Shown: one piece after another, positions 9,070 through 16,690 of the stretch | How the letters are laid out: each line of letters opens with the position of its first letter | Numbering within the stretch: the first letter of the stretch is position 1 | DNA from: Amarolinea aalborgensis | GTDB lineage: Bacteria > Chloroflexota > Anaerolineae > SSC4 > Amarolineaceae | Reading direction: 5' to 3' | DNA length: 64,000 nt | NCBI RefSeq assembly: GCF_900491745.1 | Contig: NZ_UETR01000002.1 | Span: 248,001 to 312,000, forward strand | The notes under the pieces: model-generated | What the model was told of the DNA's origin: nothing | Database searches by the model: none | The model's input: only the letters and a program-made list of their open reading frames with translations | Translations under genes and position numbers: made by a program

Positions 9070-9435
9070 TCAGGACTCAGCCTGATCTTCGCCATCCATG
9101 CGCAAGCCCTGCACATGAACATTAACCTCTTGCACGGGCAGACCGAGGGTTTGTTCGAGCGTGAATTTGACTCGGCTCATCACGCTCTGCGCCACTTCGG
9201 AAATGCGGGTGCCATACTGAACGATGATATATAGATCAATGATGATGCGCTCGTTGTCTTGATGAACCAGCACCCCGCGCCGCGCTCGATCTCCCTGCAG
9301 CATCTCACTGATCCCATCAATCAGGTTGCGGCTGGCCATGCCCACGACCCCGTATGACTCCAGGACGGCCTCGCTAGCCAGCGCGGCGATGGCCGCCGGC
9401 GAAATCTCAATGCGTCCCAGTTTGGTTTCTTCCAT
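9070..9435 (-). CDS. Asp23/Gls24-family envelope stress protein
   Basis: A 121-residue protein of the Asp23/Gls24 family (DUF322). The opening with ISPAAIAALASEAV and the V-V-G-M pattern are characteristic. In Firmicutes Asp23 is membrane-associated through partners and responds to envelope stress, and a short paralogue regularly precedes fakA, as here. The ATG at 9433-9435 has a GAGG site 6 nt upstream, and a longer in-frame extension lacks support. It is the first gene of the minus-strand operon and is divergent from rpmB, so the 235-bp gap should hold promoters in both directions. Confidence 0.9.
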   Translation of the reverse strand: MEETKLGRIEISPAAIAALASEAVLESYGVVGMASRNLIDGISEMLQGDRARRGVLVHQDNERIIIDLYIIVQYGTRISEVAQSVMSRVKFTLEQTLGLPVQEVNVHVQGLRMDGEDQAES

Positions 9436-9487
9436 CTTGACCCTCGACCTCAACTTCAGTCCTATCCACGATTGCGCACTGGCTTTT

Positions 9488-9516
9488 TTGGCGAAGTCGC
9501 CATCCTGTGGTAAGAT
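9488..9516 (+). promoter_or_regulatory. candidate sigma-70 promoter of rpmB
   Basis: TTGGCG at 9488-9493 and TAAGAT at 9511-9516 are separated by 17 nt. The leader to rpmB would be about 150 nt and contains GACTGCC and GGCAGTC arms that could form a hairpin, so some leader-mediated control is possible. No regulator can be named. Confidence 0.5.
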
Positions 9517-9670
9517 GCGTCCCATTGAACAGCACGGCTTTGGGCCGACTGCCCTGCAGCATTGCGGGGCGTTTATTTTGCCCGGCAGTCAGGCGAAAAA
9601 ATCCAGGCGCTGCGGCTCCTCGATGCCAGTGCATCGTTGAAAGCGGCGCCACGTCCTTGGGGGGTTCGAC

Positions 9671-9853
9671 ATGGCAATGTGTGAAATGTGCGGCAAAGGG
9701 CCGCAGTTTGGCAACCGGGTGAGCTTTTCGGCCCGACATACTCGTCACATGTGGCGAGCCAACATCCAGCGCAAGACGCTGGTGGTGGATGGCAGGTCGC
9801 GCCGGGTGTATGCTTGCGCCAAGTGCCTGAAGACGCTGCAAAAGAATGCTTGA
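9671..9853 (+). CDS. rpmB: 50S ribosomal protein L28
   Basis: A 60-residue ribosomal protein of the large subunit. The MCEMCGKGPQFGN start is diagnostic, and cysteine pairs C4/C7 and C49/C52 make it the zinc-binding form. A run of G residues 6 nt before the ATG serves as ribosome-binding site. It is transcribed alone on the plus strand, divergent from the asp23-fakA operon, and ends 32 bp before a strong hairpin shared with the converging rlmN gene. Confidence 0.95.
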   Translation: MAMCEMCGKGPQFGNRVSFSARHTRHMWRANIQRKTLVVDGRSRRVYACAKCLKTLQKNA

Positions 9854-9884
9854 TGGTTCCACTCTCAGCATTGCTTGAGCGATC

Positions 9885-9918
9885 AAAAACGCCAGCCGTT
9901 GTGTCGGTTGGCGTTTTT
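9885..9918. terminator. bidirectional intrinsic terminator between rpmB and rlmN
   Basis: AAAAACGCCAGCC at 9885-9897 pairs with GGTTGGCGTTTTT at 9906-9918 (13 bp with one G-U pair) around an 8-nt loop. A-run and T-run flanks make it work in both directions, as expected between converging genes. Confidence 0.9.
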
Positions 9919-9920
9919 GT

Positions 9921-11042
9921 TTACCCCGACGCGTTCACGAGTTGGATTTGCTGCCGCAACTGACCGCACCCCGCATTGATCTCGACCCCGCGGCGCAAGC
10001 GCAGCGTGGCTGAAATGCCGGCTTGCTGCAGGATGTTGAGAAACGCCTCCGTGTCTGCCTTGGTGGACGGCTGAAAAGCCGATCCGCGCACGGGGTTGAG
10101 TGGAATCAAGTTGATGTGACATAACATGCCGTGGGCAATCTGCGCCAGGCGCTTCGCATGTTCTGGTTTGTCATTGATGCCGCGCATCAGCGCGTACTCG
10201 AAGCTCAAGCGGCGGTGAGTGCGTTCCGTGTAATTGCGGCAAGCGGTCAACAGCACAGCCAGCGGATAGCGCTTGTTAATGGGCACCAGCGTGTTGCGAA
10301 GCTCATCGGTGGGTGCGTGCAGACTAACGGCCAGATTGATCTGCAGCGGCTCGGCTGCCATGCGCTCGATCATCGGCGCCAGCCCCACGGTGGACAGGGT
10401 GAAATGGCGCGCGCCCAGGCCAAAACCCTGCTGGTCGGTCAAAGTGTGGAGCGCCTGCCACACCGCCTTGTAGTTGGCGAGCGGCTCGCCCATACCCATC
10501 AGCACGACGTTGGTCACCTGCGCAGGGCGCATGATCGGCAGTGAGTCAGCCCCGTTGGCGTCTGGATCGCCCAACCAACGGGCAAAATAGAGAACCTGCG
10601 CGGCAATTTCACCGGCTGTCAGGTTGCGCGTCAGCCCGCCTAGCCCTGTCGCGCAAAACGTGCAGCCCATCGCGCACCCTGCCTGCGTGGAAATGCACAG
10701 CGTGCGCCGGCGGTCGTACAGCATAAGCACCGCTTCGATCGTTTGTCCGTCATGCAGTTGGAACAGAACCTTGTGCGCCAGCCGATCGGCCGACACCGTC
10801 TTGGCGACGACCTGCAGGAGATCAATCTTGGCATGGGCTGCCATCTGCGCCTGCAGGGTGCGCGGCAAGTTCGTCATCTGCGCAGGATCGTTGGCTTGGC
10901 GGGCATACAGCCAATGCCACAGCTGTTCCGCGCGAAAGGCCGGCTCGCCCCAGGTCTGCACCTGTGTGCGCATTTGTTCCAATGTCAAGTCTAGTAGACG
11001 AATCATGCTCTCACGCTTGTCAGCTTGGCTGTTAGATCGCAT
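9921..11042 (-). CDS. rlmN: dual-specificity rRNA/tRNA adenine-C2 methyltransferase RlmN
   Basis: Radical-SAM enzyme that methylates C2 of A2503 in 23S rRNA and, in some bacteria, A37 of tRNA. The 4Fe-4S motif CxxxCxxC is C123/C127/C130, and the methyl-carrying cysteine near the C-terminus is C359 (within GCGQ). The length is 373 from the first ATG; an ATG at 11006 (residue 13) is an equally plausible start. A near-consensus promoter lies upstream at 11087-11115. It converges on rpmB and shares its terminator. Confidence 0.95.
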   Translation of the reverse strand: MRSNSQADKRESMIRLLDLTLEQMRTQVQTWGEPAFRAEQLWHWLYARQANDPAQMTNLPRTLQAQMAAHAKIDLLQVVAKTVSADRLAHKVLFQLHDGQTIEAVLMLYDRRRTLCISTQAGCAMGCTFCATGLGGLTRNLTAGEIAAQVLYFARWLGDPDANGADSLPIMRPAQVTNVVLMGMGEPLANYKAVWQALHTLTDQQGFGLGARHFTLSTVGLAPMIERMAAEPLQINLAVSLHAPTDELRNTLVPINKRYPLAVLLTACRNYTERTHRRLSFEYALMRGINDKPEHAKRLAQIAHGMLCHINLIPLNPVRGSAFQPSTKADTEAFLNILQQAGISATLRLRRGVEINAGCGQLRQQIQLVNASG

Positions 11043-11086
11043 CCGGGGCGAAGCGATCGTTTTTTGCCCGCTCCCAAACGCAAGCG

Positions 11087-11115
11087 AGTATACCGCACGC
11101 CGAAAGGGAAGTCAA
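11087..11115 (-). promoter_or_regulatory. sigma-70-like promoter of rlmN
   Basis: On the minus strand, TTGACT (11110-11115) and TATACT (11087-11092) are separated by exactly 17 nt. The -10 box lies about 45 nt upstream of the first rlmN start codon. Confidence 0.75.
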
Positions 11116-11239
11116 AAAGATGTCAGCAACGGCTTTTTGTGCCTGACGCAGGCGGTGGTAGAATTCAAGCATGTGTCGTCAATGACATGGTTTCGAAGAT
11201 CATCGCTTTTGTGTCAAATGCAAAGAAAGGATACTTTTT

Positions 11240-11665
11240 ATGGATAAGCAAACGCTTGTTGCACGCTTGAACAATGACCTCGCCGGTGAATTGGGCGCGA
11301 TCATTCAGTATCTCACCTACGCGGCCAAGGCCAACGGGCCATTCCGGCCGCAGCTGGTGCAGTTCTTCATGGCCGAAGTGCCAGACGAACAGCTCCACGC
11401 GCAGTTCCTGGCGAACAAGATCGTCGCCCTCGGCGGCGAACCCACCACCCAGCCGCGTCCGGTGCCCGTTGCGCACAGCAACCGCGAGATGCTGGAAGCC
11501 ATATTGGCGGCGGAGCGACAAGCCCTCAAGGATTATACCCAGCGCGCCGAGGATGCGACCGAATTGGGCGATGTGGGGCTTAAAGTCCAGCTCGAAAACA
11601 TGGTGCTCGATGAGAGCGGTCACGAGCAAGAGACAGAGCGCATCCTGCAGGAGTGGCCGCTGTAG
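11240..11665 (+). CDS. ferritin-like diiron protein (bacterioferritin-like)
   Basis: A 141-residue four-helix ferritin-like protein. The diiron ligands can be read in order as E17, E50xxH53, E92 and E125xxH128, the full canonical set, so iron or oxygen chemistry is likely. The length and the opening helix (GELGAIIQYLTYA) resemble short bacterioferritin/Dps-like proteins, but no haem-ligating Met can be assigned. An AAAGGA site precedes the ATG. A weak promoter candidate (TTGTGC, 16 nt, TAGAAT) lies at 11137-11164. It is transcribed alone, divergent from rlmN; its iron-storage or detoxification role is inferred from the family. Confidence 0.85.
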   Translation: MDKQTLVARLNNDLAGELGAIIQYLTYAAKANGPFRPQLVQFFMAEVPDEQLHAQFLANKIVALGGEPTTQPRPVPVAHSNREMLEAILAAERQALKDYTQRAEDATELGDVGLKVQLENMVLDESGHEQETERILQEWPL

Positions 11666-11806
11666 AACAGCGGTTGGTTTGGTTTTTCGCGCACGTGGCG
11701 TCAGCCGCTCGCGTTGGCTTTCTGTGGCTGACGTGGGCGACTGGCGCAGCCATTCAGTTATCATTCGGTGCGTCCGGCTTACCAATGTCCGCTGACCTCA
11801 CATGAT

Positions 11807-12733
11807 ATGAAGACAAAGAACGTTCCTCATCCCATACCCTATCAAGGAAGTAAGCGAAATCTCTCAGCCGAGATCCTTCGATATTTCCCGCCTCAGTTCG
11901 TCACACTTTATGAGCCGTTTGCCGGATCAGCCGCGATCACGATTGCGGCCGCTGTGAACAAGCTCGGCCAGTCCTATCATATCAACGATCTTAATAAGCC
12001 CCTGATGGATTTATGGCGTGCAATGATCGAAACGCCTGAGCAAATTGCTTCACAATATGCAGCGCTATGGAAGGAACAACAAGCCGACCCTCGATCGTTT
12101 TACGACCAGGTACGATCGGACTTCAACCGATTGGGAAGGCCAGATTTGTTCTTGTACCTTTTGGCGCGTTGCGTGAAGGGTTCTGTGCGTTACAACGCGC
12201 AAGGGGAGTTCAACCAAAGCCCGGACAACCGCCGGCAGGGCATGATGCCAGAGACCATGCGTTTGCAGGTTATGGGCGTGTCGTATTACCTTAAAGGGCG
12301 CACCACGATTTCGTCACGCAATTATCGAGATATTCTGGACATGGCGACTCCCGCTGACCTTGTCTACATGGATCCCCCTTATCAAGGAGTCGGCGGTAAC
12401 AGAGACAGTCGCTATCTTCAGAACATACAATTCTGCGAATTCGTACAGGCGCTGGAAGGATTGAACGCCAGGGGAATCCGCTACCTGGTCAGTTACGATG
12501 GCCGCACCGGCGACAAGACCTTTGGCAAACAACTCCCTGCAGAACTCAATCTCACGCTGATTGAGTTGTACGCGGGTCGTTCGACACAAGCCACGCTCCT
12601 GGGCCGAAACGATGTCACGATTGAATCACTTTATCTTTCGCCAAGCCTGGCGGATGAATTGGCCCATGCCCCAATTGTTTATCGCTACACCCGCGGTGAG
12701 CAGCTTTGTCTCATGGAAGGCCGCCCCCAATGA
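11807..12733 (+). CDS. DNA adenine methyltransferase, D12 class (type II RM modification subunit)
   Basis: SAM-dependent N6-adenine methylase of the Dam/D12 (alpha) class, 308 residues. The opening PYQGSKRNL (residues 11-19) is the class X motif, EPFAGS at 36-41 is motif I for SAM binding, and DPPY at 189-192 is the catalytic motif IV. The ATG at 11807 starts the conserved region almost at once; an in-frame upstream ATG adds only unconserved residues. Its stop overlaps the start of the HNH nuclease gene (ATGA), so the two form a translationally coupled restriction-modification pair. The recognition sequence cannot be read from the protein. Confidence 0.92.
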   Translation: MKTKNVPHPIPYQGSKRNLSAEILRYFPPQFVTLYEPFAGSAAITIAAAVNKLGQSYHINDLNKPLMDLWRAMIETPEQIASQYAALWKEQQADPRSFYDQVRSDFNRLGRPDLFLYLLARCVKGSVRYNAQGEFNQSPDNRRQGMMPETMRLQVMGVSYYLKGRTTISSRNYRDILDMATPADLVYMDPPYQGVGGNRDSRYLQNIQFCEFVQALEGLNARGIRYLVSYDGRTGDKTFGKQLPAELNLTLIELYAGRSTQATLLGRNDVTIESLYLSPSLADELAHAPIVYRYTRGEQLCLMEGRPQ

Positions 12734-13452
12734 CCGTCCTTGATCTGCCTCAAGCGTTTCTAGACAAGTGTAAATCAGTCACCGCGAAGCGACCGCGCAC
12801 CGTCATTGATCACATATTGACATATGGCTATATTACAACCGAGGAATTGCAGGAGAAATACGGCTACAACCATCCACCCAGGGCCGCGCGCGATGTGCGA
12901 GAACAAGGCATTCCACTAGAAACGTTCTGGGTTACTGGAAGTGACGGGCGAAAGATAGGCGCTTACCGGTTTGGCGATCCCACCACGACAAAGTACTCCA
13001 GAATTTCCGGTAGAACGGCCTTTGCGAAAGCATTGAAAGCAGAGCTCATCAGGCTACATGGAAATCGTTGTGCCATCTATTTGGAGGAGTTTGATCCGCG
13101 CGACCTCCAGATAGACCATCGAATACCCTTCGAAGTCGCTGGTGATAGCCTTGCGAACAAGGACGACCCAAAAACATACATGTTATTGTGTGGGTCTGCG
13201 AACCGCGCAAAATCCTGGTCCTGCGAACACTGTGCAAACTGGCAGGAATTGAAGGATTCGGAGATTTGTCAAAAGTGCTATTGGGCTTTCCCGGAAGATT
13301 ACGATCATGTCGCCATGCGCCAAGTGCGTCGGGCGGACCTCATGTGGATAGGAGCGGAAATTGAGGTCTATGACCGCCTGAAGAAACGAACCATGGAACT
13401 TCAGAAGGACATCCCTGAATTCATTAAGGAGATCATTGAAAAACACGTGTAG
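12730..13452 (+). CDS. HNH-family type II restriction endonuclease (putative)
   Basis: A 240-residue protein overlapping the methylase by 4 bp. The N-terminal ~85 residues look like a winged-helix module that could read DNA (TVIDHILTYGYITTEEL). The C-terminal half holds an HNH/beta-beta-alpha-metal core: the DH pair at 129-130 in QIDHRIPFE, N158 in GSANRAK, and two CxxC pairs (165/168 and 180/183) that probably bind zinc. Coupling to an adenine methylase makes restriction by far the best explanation. The stop codon lies inside the first copy of a hairpin repeat, so the last codons come from repeat sequence. Cleavage specificity is unknown. Confidence 0.82.
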   Translation: MTVLDLPQAFLDKCKSVTAKRPRTVIDHILTYGYITTEELQEKYGYNHPPRAARDVREQGIPLETFWVTGSDGRKIGAYRFGDPTTTKYSRISGRTAFAKALKAELIRLHGNRCAIYLEEFDPRDLQIDHRIPFEVAGDSLANKDDPKTYMLLCGSANRAKSWSCEHCANWQELKDSEICQKCYWAFPEDYDHVAMRQVRRADLMWIGAEIEVYDRLKKRTMELQKDIPEFIKEIIEKHV

Positions 13453-13493
13453 ACGTGTTTCAGATTCAAAACACGTGTAGACGTGTTTCAGAT
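13440..13493. repeat. two direct copies of a hairpin repeat with 28-nt spacing
   Basis: A 26-nt sequence occurs at 13440-13465 and again at 13468-13493, a period of 28 nt (4 x 7). Each copy contains AAACACGT-GTAG-ACGTGTTT, a perfect 8-bp inverted repeat. The HNH nuclease stop codon (13450-13452) lies in the first copy, and the aminotransferase ribosome-binding region begins just after the second. Confidence 0.9.
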
Positions 13494-13507
13494 GGAGGAG
13501 ATCGAGG

Positions 13508-14581
13508 ATGAATTTACGCATTCCTGGCCCCATCCCGGTGCACCCACGGGTGATGGCGGCCATGAACCAGCCGATGATCAATCATCGCGGCCCTCGTTTT
13601 AGCGCTATTTTTGGCGAGGCTGCCGACGGCCTGCGTTGGGCGTTTCAGACCGCGCAAGAGGTGCTGGTGTTGACCAGTTCCGGCACCGGCGGCCTGGAGG
13701 CGGCGGTTGCTAACACCATCAGCCCCGGAGATCGCGTGCTTTCCCTGAGCATTGGCAATTTCGGCGAGCGCCTGCGCACCCTGGCCCGTATTCATGGCGC
13801 GCAGGTGACCGCGCTGGACGCGCCGGCCGGCCAACCGATTGATGTCAGCCAGGTGCGCCAGGCCTTGCACGACAACCCGCCCTTTCACGCCGTGTTGGTG
13901 ACGCACAACGAAACCTCAACCGGCGTGACCAATCCGATGCGCGAGATTGCCCTGGCAGTGAACGACTTGGGGGAGGTGCGGCCGCTCACGATCGTGGATG
14001 CCGTCAGCGGGGTTGGCTGCCTGCCCCTGCCGATGGACGAGCTGGGCCTCGATGTCGTGGTCAGCGGTTCGCAGAAGGCATGGGGACTGCCTCCCGGCCT
14101 GGCCTTTGTCGCGATCAGTGAACGCGCCTGGCCGGTAATCGAGCGGTGCAGATCACCGCGCTTCTACTTCGATCTGCGCCAGGCGCGCAAATCGGCCGCC
14201 AACCGTCAAACGCCCTGGACGCCGGCCGTCGGCTTGATCTTTGGCCTGCAAGAAGCCCTGCTGATGATGCGCGAGGAAGGGCTGGACGCGATTCACGCGC
14301 GTCATCGCCGGGTGGGCGATTTCACGCGCCAGGGCGTGCGCGACCTGGGCCTGCAGCTGTTCGCCAATCCGGCCTTTGCCTCCAACGCCGTGACCGCCAT
14401 CCGCGTTCCGCCCGGCATCGAAGCAGCCAGGCTGCGGGCGCGGCTGCGCGACGAGTTCGGCCAGGAAGTGGCCGGGGGGCAGGGCGCGCTCAAGAATGAC
14501 ATCTTCCGCATCGGCCACATGGGCCAGGTGACGGAAGCGGACATCCAGCCCGTGTTCGACGCGCTGCGCCAGATACTCTAA
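13508..14581 (+). CDS. class V aminotransferase (alanine-glyoxylate/serine-pyruvate type)
   Basis: A PLP-dependent aminotransferase of 357 residues, most like alanine-glyoxylate, serine-glyoxylate or phosphoserine-type class V enzymes. The opening RIPGPIPVHPRVMAAM is typical, SSGTGGLEAA forms the phosphate-binding loop near residue 57, D164 in IVDAVSG contacts the PLP ring, and the Schiff-base lysine is K190 in SGSQKAWG. GAGGAG and GAGG lie before the ATG. It is separated from the restriction gene only by the hairpin repeat, but it ends in its own terminator. The physiological amino donor is not evident. Confidence 0.92.
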   Translation: MNLRIPGPIPVHPRVMAAMNQPMINHRGPRFSAIFGEAADGLRWAFQTAQEVLVLTSSGTGGLEAAVANTISPGDRVLSLSIGNFGERLRTLARIHGAQVTALDAPAGQPIDVSQVRQALHDNPPFHAVLVTHNETSTGVTNPMREIALAVNDLGEVRPLTIVDAVSGVGCLPLPMDELGLDVVVSGSQKAWGLPPGLAFVAISERAWPVIERCRSPRFYFDLRQARKSAANRQTPWTPAVGLIFGLQEALLMMREEGLDAIHARHRRVGDFTRQGVRDLGLQLFANPAFASNAVTAIRVPPGIEAARLRARLRDEFGQEVAGGQGALKNDIFRIGHMGQVTEADIQPVFDALRQIL

Positions 14582-14628
14582 AACCAGCGTCCGGCGCGGG
14601 ACAGGTACGCGCCGCTCTTTGCCAATGA

Positions 14629-14671
14629 ACAGTCCACGGCTGCAATCCATACGCAGCCGTGGACTGTTTTT
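14629..14671 (+). terminator. strong intrinsic terminator after the aminotransferase
   Basis: A perfect 15-bp stem, ACAGTCCACGGCTGC (14629-14643) with its complement at 14653-14667, encloses a 9-nt loop and is followed by a T-run. It isolates the upstream genes from the next promoter, 17 bp away. Confidence 0.95.
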
Positions 14672-14687
14672 GCGCGCCGTAGGGGTC

Positions 14688-14736
14688 TTGACATGCCCTG
14701 GGCATCGTGATACAATACCTATGACGCAATGCGTCA
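14688..14736 (+). promoter_or_regulatory. sigma-70 promoter with overlapping 15-bp palindromic operator (copy 1)
   Basis: TTGACA (14688-14693), a 17-nt spacer and TACAAT (14711-14716) form a near-consensus promoter. Five nt downstream lies the perfect palindrome TGACGCAATGCGTCA (14722-14736), which would cover the transcription start. Copy 2 lies at 15481-15530 with the same geometry. A dimeric repressor is the simplest reading; no regulator gene is linked. Confidence 0.85.
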
Positions 14737-14756
14737 TGAAGATAAGGAGAAAGATA

Positions 14757-15404
14757 ATGACAAAGGCAGTCATGGTTCAGCCGGCAGATCAGCCGGCGGC
14801 AAGCGTGCTCAAAGGCCTGAAACAGCAGGGTGGCGCGGTGGTCAATCGCCTGCGCCAGGGTGGGCGCCATGTACTTTTGTTCGGCCTTGGGGGTGTTGGC
14901 GCGGTCCAGGATCTGGTGAATGATCTTTCCAGCCGCACGACGCGCTGGTATGATCATTCTCTGCAGCGCGGCCGCACGATGGAAGCAACGATCCGCACCA
15001 ATACGCAGCACTTGTGGGATACGGTGCGCGACGAGACCGCGCCGCGTCCGGCTCATGCTCGTTACAAAGTCGCATGGGTCGCCGATCTGCCGCCAGGCGC
15101 CATGCGCGCCGTGGTGGCCGGACTGACCCCGGTGTTGCTGGCGAACGTTGACGGAACGATTTACGCGCTGCACAATCTGTGCCCGCATCTTTCGGTGCCC
15201 CTGAGCCTGGGCAAATTGGAAGGATGTGTGGTGACCTGCCTGGCGCACGGCAGCCAGTTCGATGTTACCAACGGCGCTGTGGTCACCTGGGTTGGGCGCA
15301 CCTTGCCGTTGGGCGCGGAGCAGATGCTCCGCTTCAAGGCGGCCAAACCAGCCACCACCTACCGCGTCCTGGTGCATGGCGAGGATATTTACGTCCTGGT
15401 GTGA
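14757..15404 (+). CDS. phasin-like domain fused to a Rieske [2Fe-2S] domain
   Basis: A 215-residue cytoplasmic protein in two parts. Residues about 15-95 are helical and match the N-terminal domain of the next gene by eye (about 21 of 55 positions identical, including LGxxGxxQDxVxDL, TTxxY and SLxRG). Residues about 103-215 form a Rieske-type ferredoxin domain with ligands C142-x-H144 and C161-x-x-H164, 17 residues apart as in Rieske ferredoxins. AAGGAGA lies 6 nt before the ATG. The phasin/PHA-granule comparison rests on the amphipathic helical character and is tentative; the Rieske assignment is firm. An electron carrier tethered to a granule or membrane surface is a possible role. Confidence 0.75.
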   Translation: MTKAVMVQPADQPAASVLKGLKQQGGAVVNRLRQGGRHVLLFGLGGVGAVQDLVNDLSSRTTRWYDHSLQRGRTMEATIRTNTQHLWDTVRDETAPRPAHARYKVAWVADLPPGAMRAVVAGLTPVLLANVDGTIYALHNLCPHLSVPLSLGKLEGCVVTCLAHGSQFDVTNGAVVTWVGRTLPLGAEQMLRFKAAKPATTYRVLVHGEDIYVLV

Positions 15405-15480
15405 TCGTGCGGCTGCGATCTCGGCGCACAAAATTTTGAAATGTCCCTAACACGATAGCGCAAATTGGTTGCACAGACTA

Positions 15481-15530
15481 TTGACAGATGCGACGCAACC
15501 TGTTATAATGCTTCATGACGCAATGCGTCA
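15481..15530 (+). promoter_or_regulatory. sigma-70 promoter with overlapping 15-bp palindromic operator (copy 2)
   Basis: TTGACA (15481-15486), 17 nt, then the perfect TATAAT (15504-15509). Six nt downstream is the same palindrome, TGACGCAATGCGTCA (15516-15530). The identity with copy 1 extends a few bases on both sides (ATGACG...TCATGAAGAT). The leader to the following gene is about 110 nt with no obvious terminator. Confidence 0.88.
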
Positions 15531-15628
15531 TGAAGATCAACCCGAAAAATAAACGAAGCTAACCCGTTGTCACAGCGCACGTCGGCTGGCGGGATGAATG
15601 AACAACAAAAGGAAAAGGGAGGCCAATC

Positions 15629-16417
15629 ATGGCTGAGATGACACGACTTGAGAACATGCGCAAGCAGGCAGAAACGCAACTGCACGATGTAGAGGAAACG
15701 ATCAAGAAATGGGGCGACGAGGCCGTGCACGATGTGCGCGAGACCAGTCACAAGGCATTACTGGTGAGCCTCGGCTCTATGGGCACGACCCAGGATGTCG
15801 TGGCCGACCTCATCAAGTGGACGACCGATTTCTATGAGAAATCGCTCAAGCGCGGCCAGGAGCTTGAGGATTGGGGCATGAAGGAGGCGCGCCACTATTG
15901 GGAGGAAGGACGCAAGCGCATCGAGACCGTGGAAAACGACCTGGAGCACCGGGTGAAGACCGTGGTAGAGCGGATCAATGTCCCGACGCGAGAAAAGGTG
16001 CAGAACCTGGTTGAGGAAATTGATCACCTCGAGAGCAAGGTGGAAGAGCAGGCGGCGGATGTGCACGACGCTGTCGTGAAGAACCTGCCGATCGCCAACT
16101 ACAGCAAGCTGAACGTCAAGGAAATCGTCAACAAGCTGGCTGATCTGACCGTGTCAGAGCTGCACGCCATTCGCGACGCTGAAATGTCCATGGGCAAGCG
16201 GGCGACGGTTCTGCGTGAATTGAACCGCCGCATTGATGCGATGCCGATCGCCGATTACGATGATCTGGCCGTGGAGCAAATCACAGCCAAGCTCGACGAA
16301 CTGGATACGGCCCAGTTGACCGTGATTGCCCAGTACGAGCGTGTGCATGGCAACCGCGTCGGCGTGCTGCAGAGTATCGAGGCCCGTTTGCGCAGTTCAG
16401 AAATGATGCCCGCGTAA
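15629..16417 (+). CDS. phasin-like protein with duplicated C-terminal helical unit
   Basis: A 262-residue, strongly helical, charged protein. Residues 1-95 share the domain of the Rieske fusion upstream. Residues about 95-150 form a long coiled coil. Residues 153-201 and 205-254 are a tandem duplication with the shared pattern PIAxYxxLxVxxIxxKL, ExxxGxR and VLxxIxxRL. Phasins coat polyhydroxyalkanoate or lipid granules; that role is possible, but no PHA synthase is linked and the name describes only character. GGGAGG lies 6 nt before the ATG. Its promoter carries the same operator as the upstream gene, so the two should be co-regulated. Confidence 0.75.
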   Translation: MAEMTRLENMRKQAETQLHDVEETIKKWGDEAVHDVRETSHKALLVSLGSMGTTQDVVADLIKWTTDFYEKSLKRGQELEDWGMKEARHYWEEGRKRIETVENDLEHRVKTVVERINVPTREKVQNLVEEIDHLESKVEEQAADVHDAVVKNLPIANYSKLNVKEIVNKLADLTVSELHAIRDAEMSMGKRATVLRELNRRIDAMPIADYDDLAVEQITAKLDELDTAQLTVIAQYERVHGNRVGVLQSIEARLRSSEMMPA

Positions 16418-16454
16418 GGCAGCATCTCGCTCACACAACTACAAACCGCTGGCG

Positions 16455-16501
16455 CCGCGTTTGCGTAGGGTTTTGACACTGCGCAAACGCGGTGCTATAA
16501 T
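16455..16501 (+). promoter_or_regulatory. promoter of tRNA-Lys with an overlapping inverted repeat
   Basis: TTGACA (16473-16478), 17 nt and a perfect TATAAT (16496-16501) lie 17 nt before the tRNA. CCGCGTTTGCG (16455-16465) and its exact complement (16482-16492) flank the -35 box. The arms could be the terminator stem of the upstream gene or an operator. Confidence 0.8.
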
Positions 16502-16518
16502 CTGACTCGTTGGCGCGC

Positions 16519-16591
16519 GGGTCCATAGCTCAATAGGTAGAGCAGCTGACTTTTAATCAGCGGGTCGCTGGTTCGATTCCAGCTGGACTCA
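16519..16591 (+). tRNA. tRNA-Lys (anticodon TTT)
   Basis: A 73-nt cloverleaf. The acceptor stem is GGGTCCA with TGGACTC (one G-U pair), the D-arm follows, the anticodon stem-loop CTGAC-TTTTAAT-CAG carries TTT, and the T-arm contains GGTTCGATTCC. CCA is not encoded; the bases after the discriminator A are CCG. A near-consensus promoter lies just upstream and a hairpin with T-run follows. Confidence 0.96.
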
Positions 16592-16599
16592 CCGCAAAC

Positions 16600-16632
16600 A
16601 GAAACCGGGTTTCACGAAGAAGCCCGGTTTCT
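16600..16632 (+). terminator. probable terminator of tRNA-Lys
   Basis: AGAAACCGGG (16600-16609) pairs with CCCGGTTTCT (16623-16632), followed by a T-rich stretch. It begins 9 nt after the tRNA. Confidence 0.75.
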
Positions 16633-16647
16633 TGTTGATTGTGGCTG

Positions 16648-16676
16648 CCATCCGATTTCTCACAGAAATCGGATGG
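16648..16676. repeat. perfect 13-bp hairpin, heptad type
   Basis: CCATCCGATTTCT (16648-16660) and its exact complement (16664-16676) surround the loop CAC. The 29 nt read as four 7-nt units plus one base. It lies between tRNA-Lys and the converging small membrane gene and may end transcription from the minus strand. Confidence 0.8.
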
Positions 16677-16690
16677 CCCCGTGCTTGGTT

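Noticed and set aside
8056..9234. A 392-codon plus-strand frame opposite fakA and asp23
   Set aside because: It is the antisense shadow of two well-recognised genes in high-GC DNA; its His/Arg/Gln-rich translation has no family features.
13440..13493. Possible CRISPR array of two repeats
   Set aside because: The two copies are separated by only two bases, each copy is palindromic, and no cas gene is nearby. It fits the heptad hairpin class instead.
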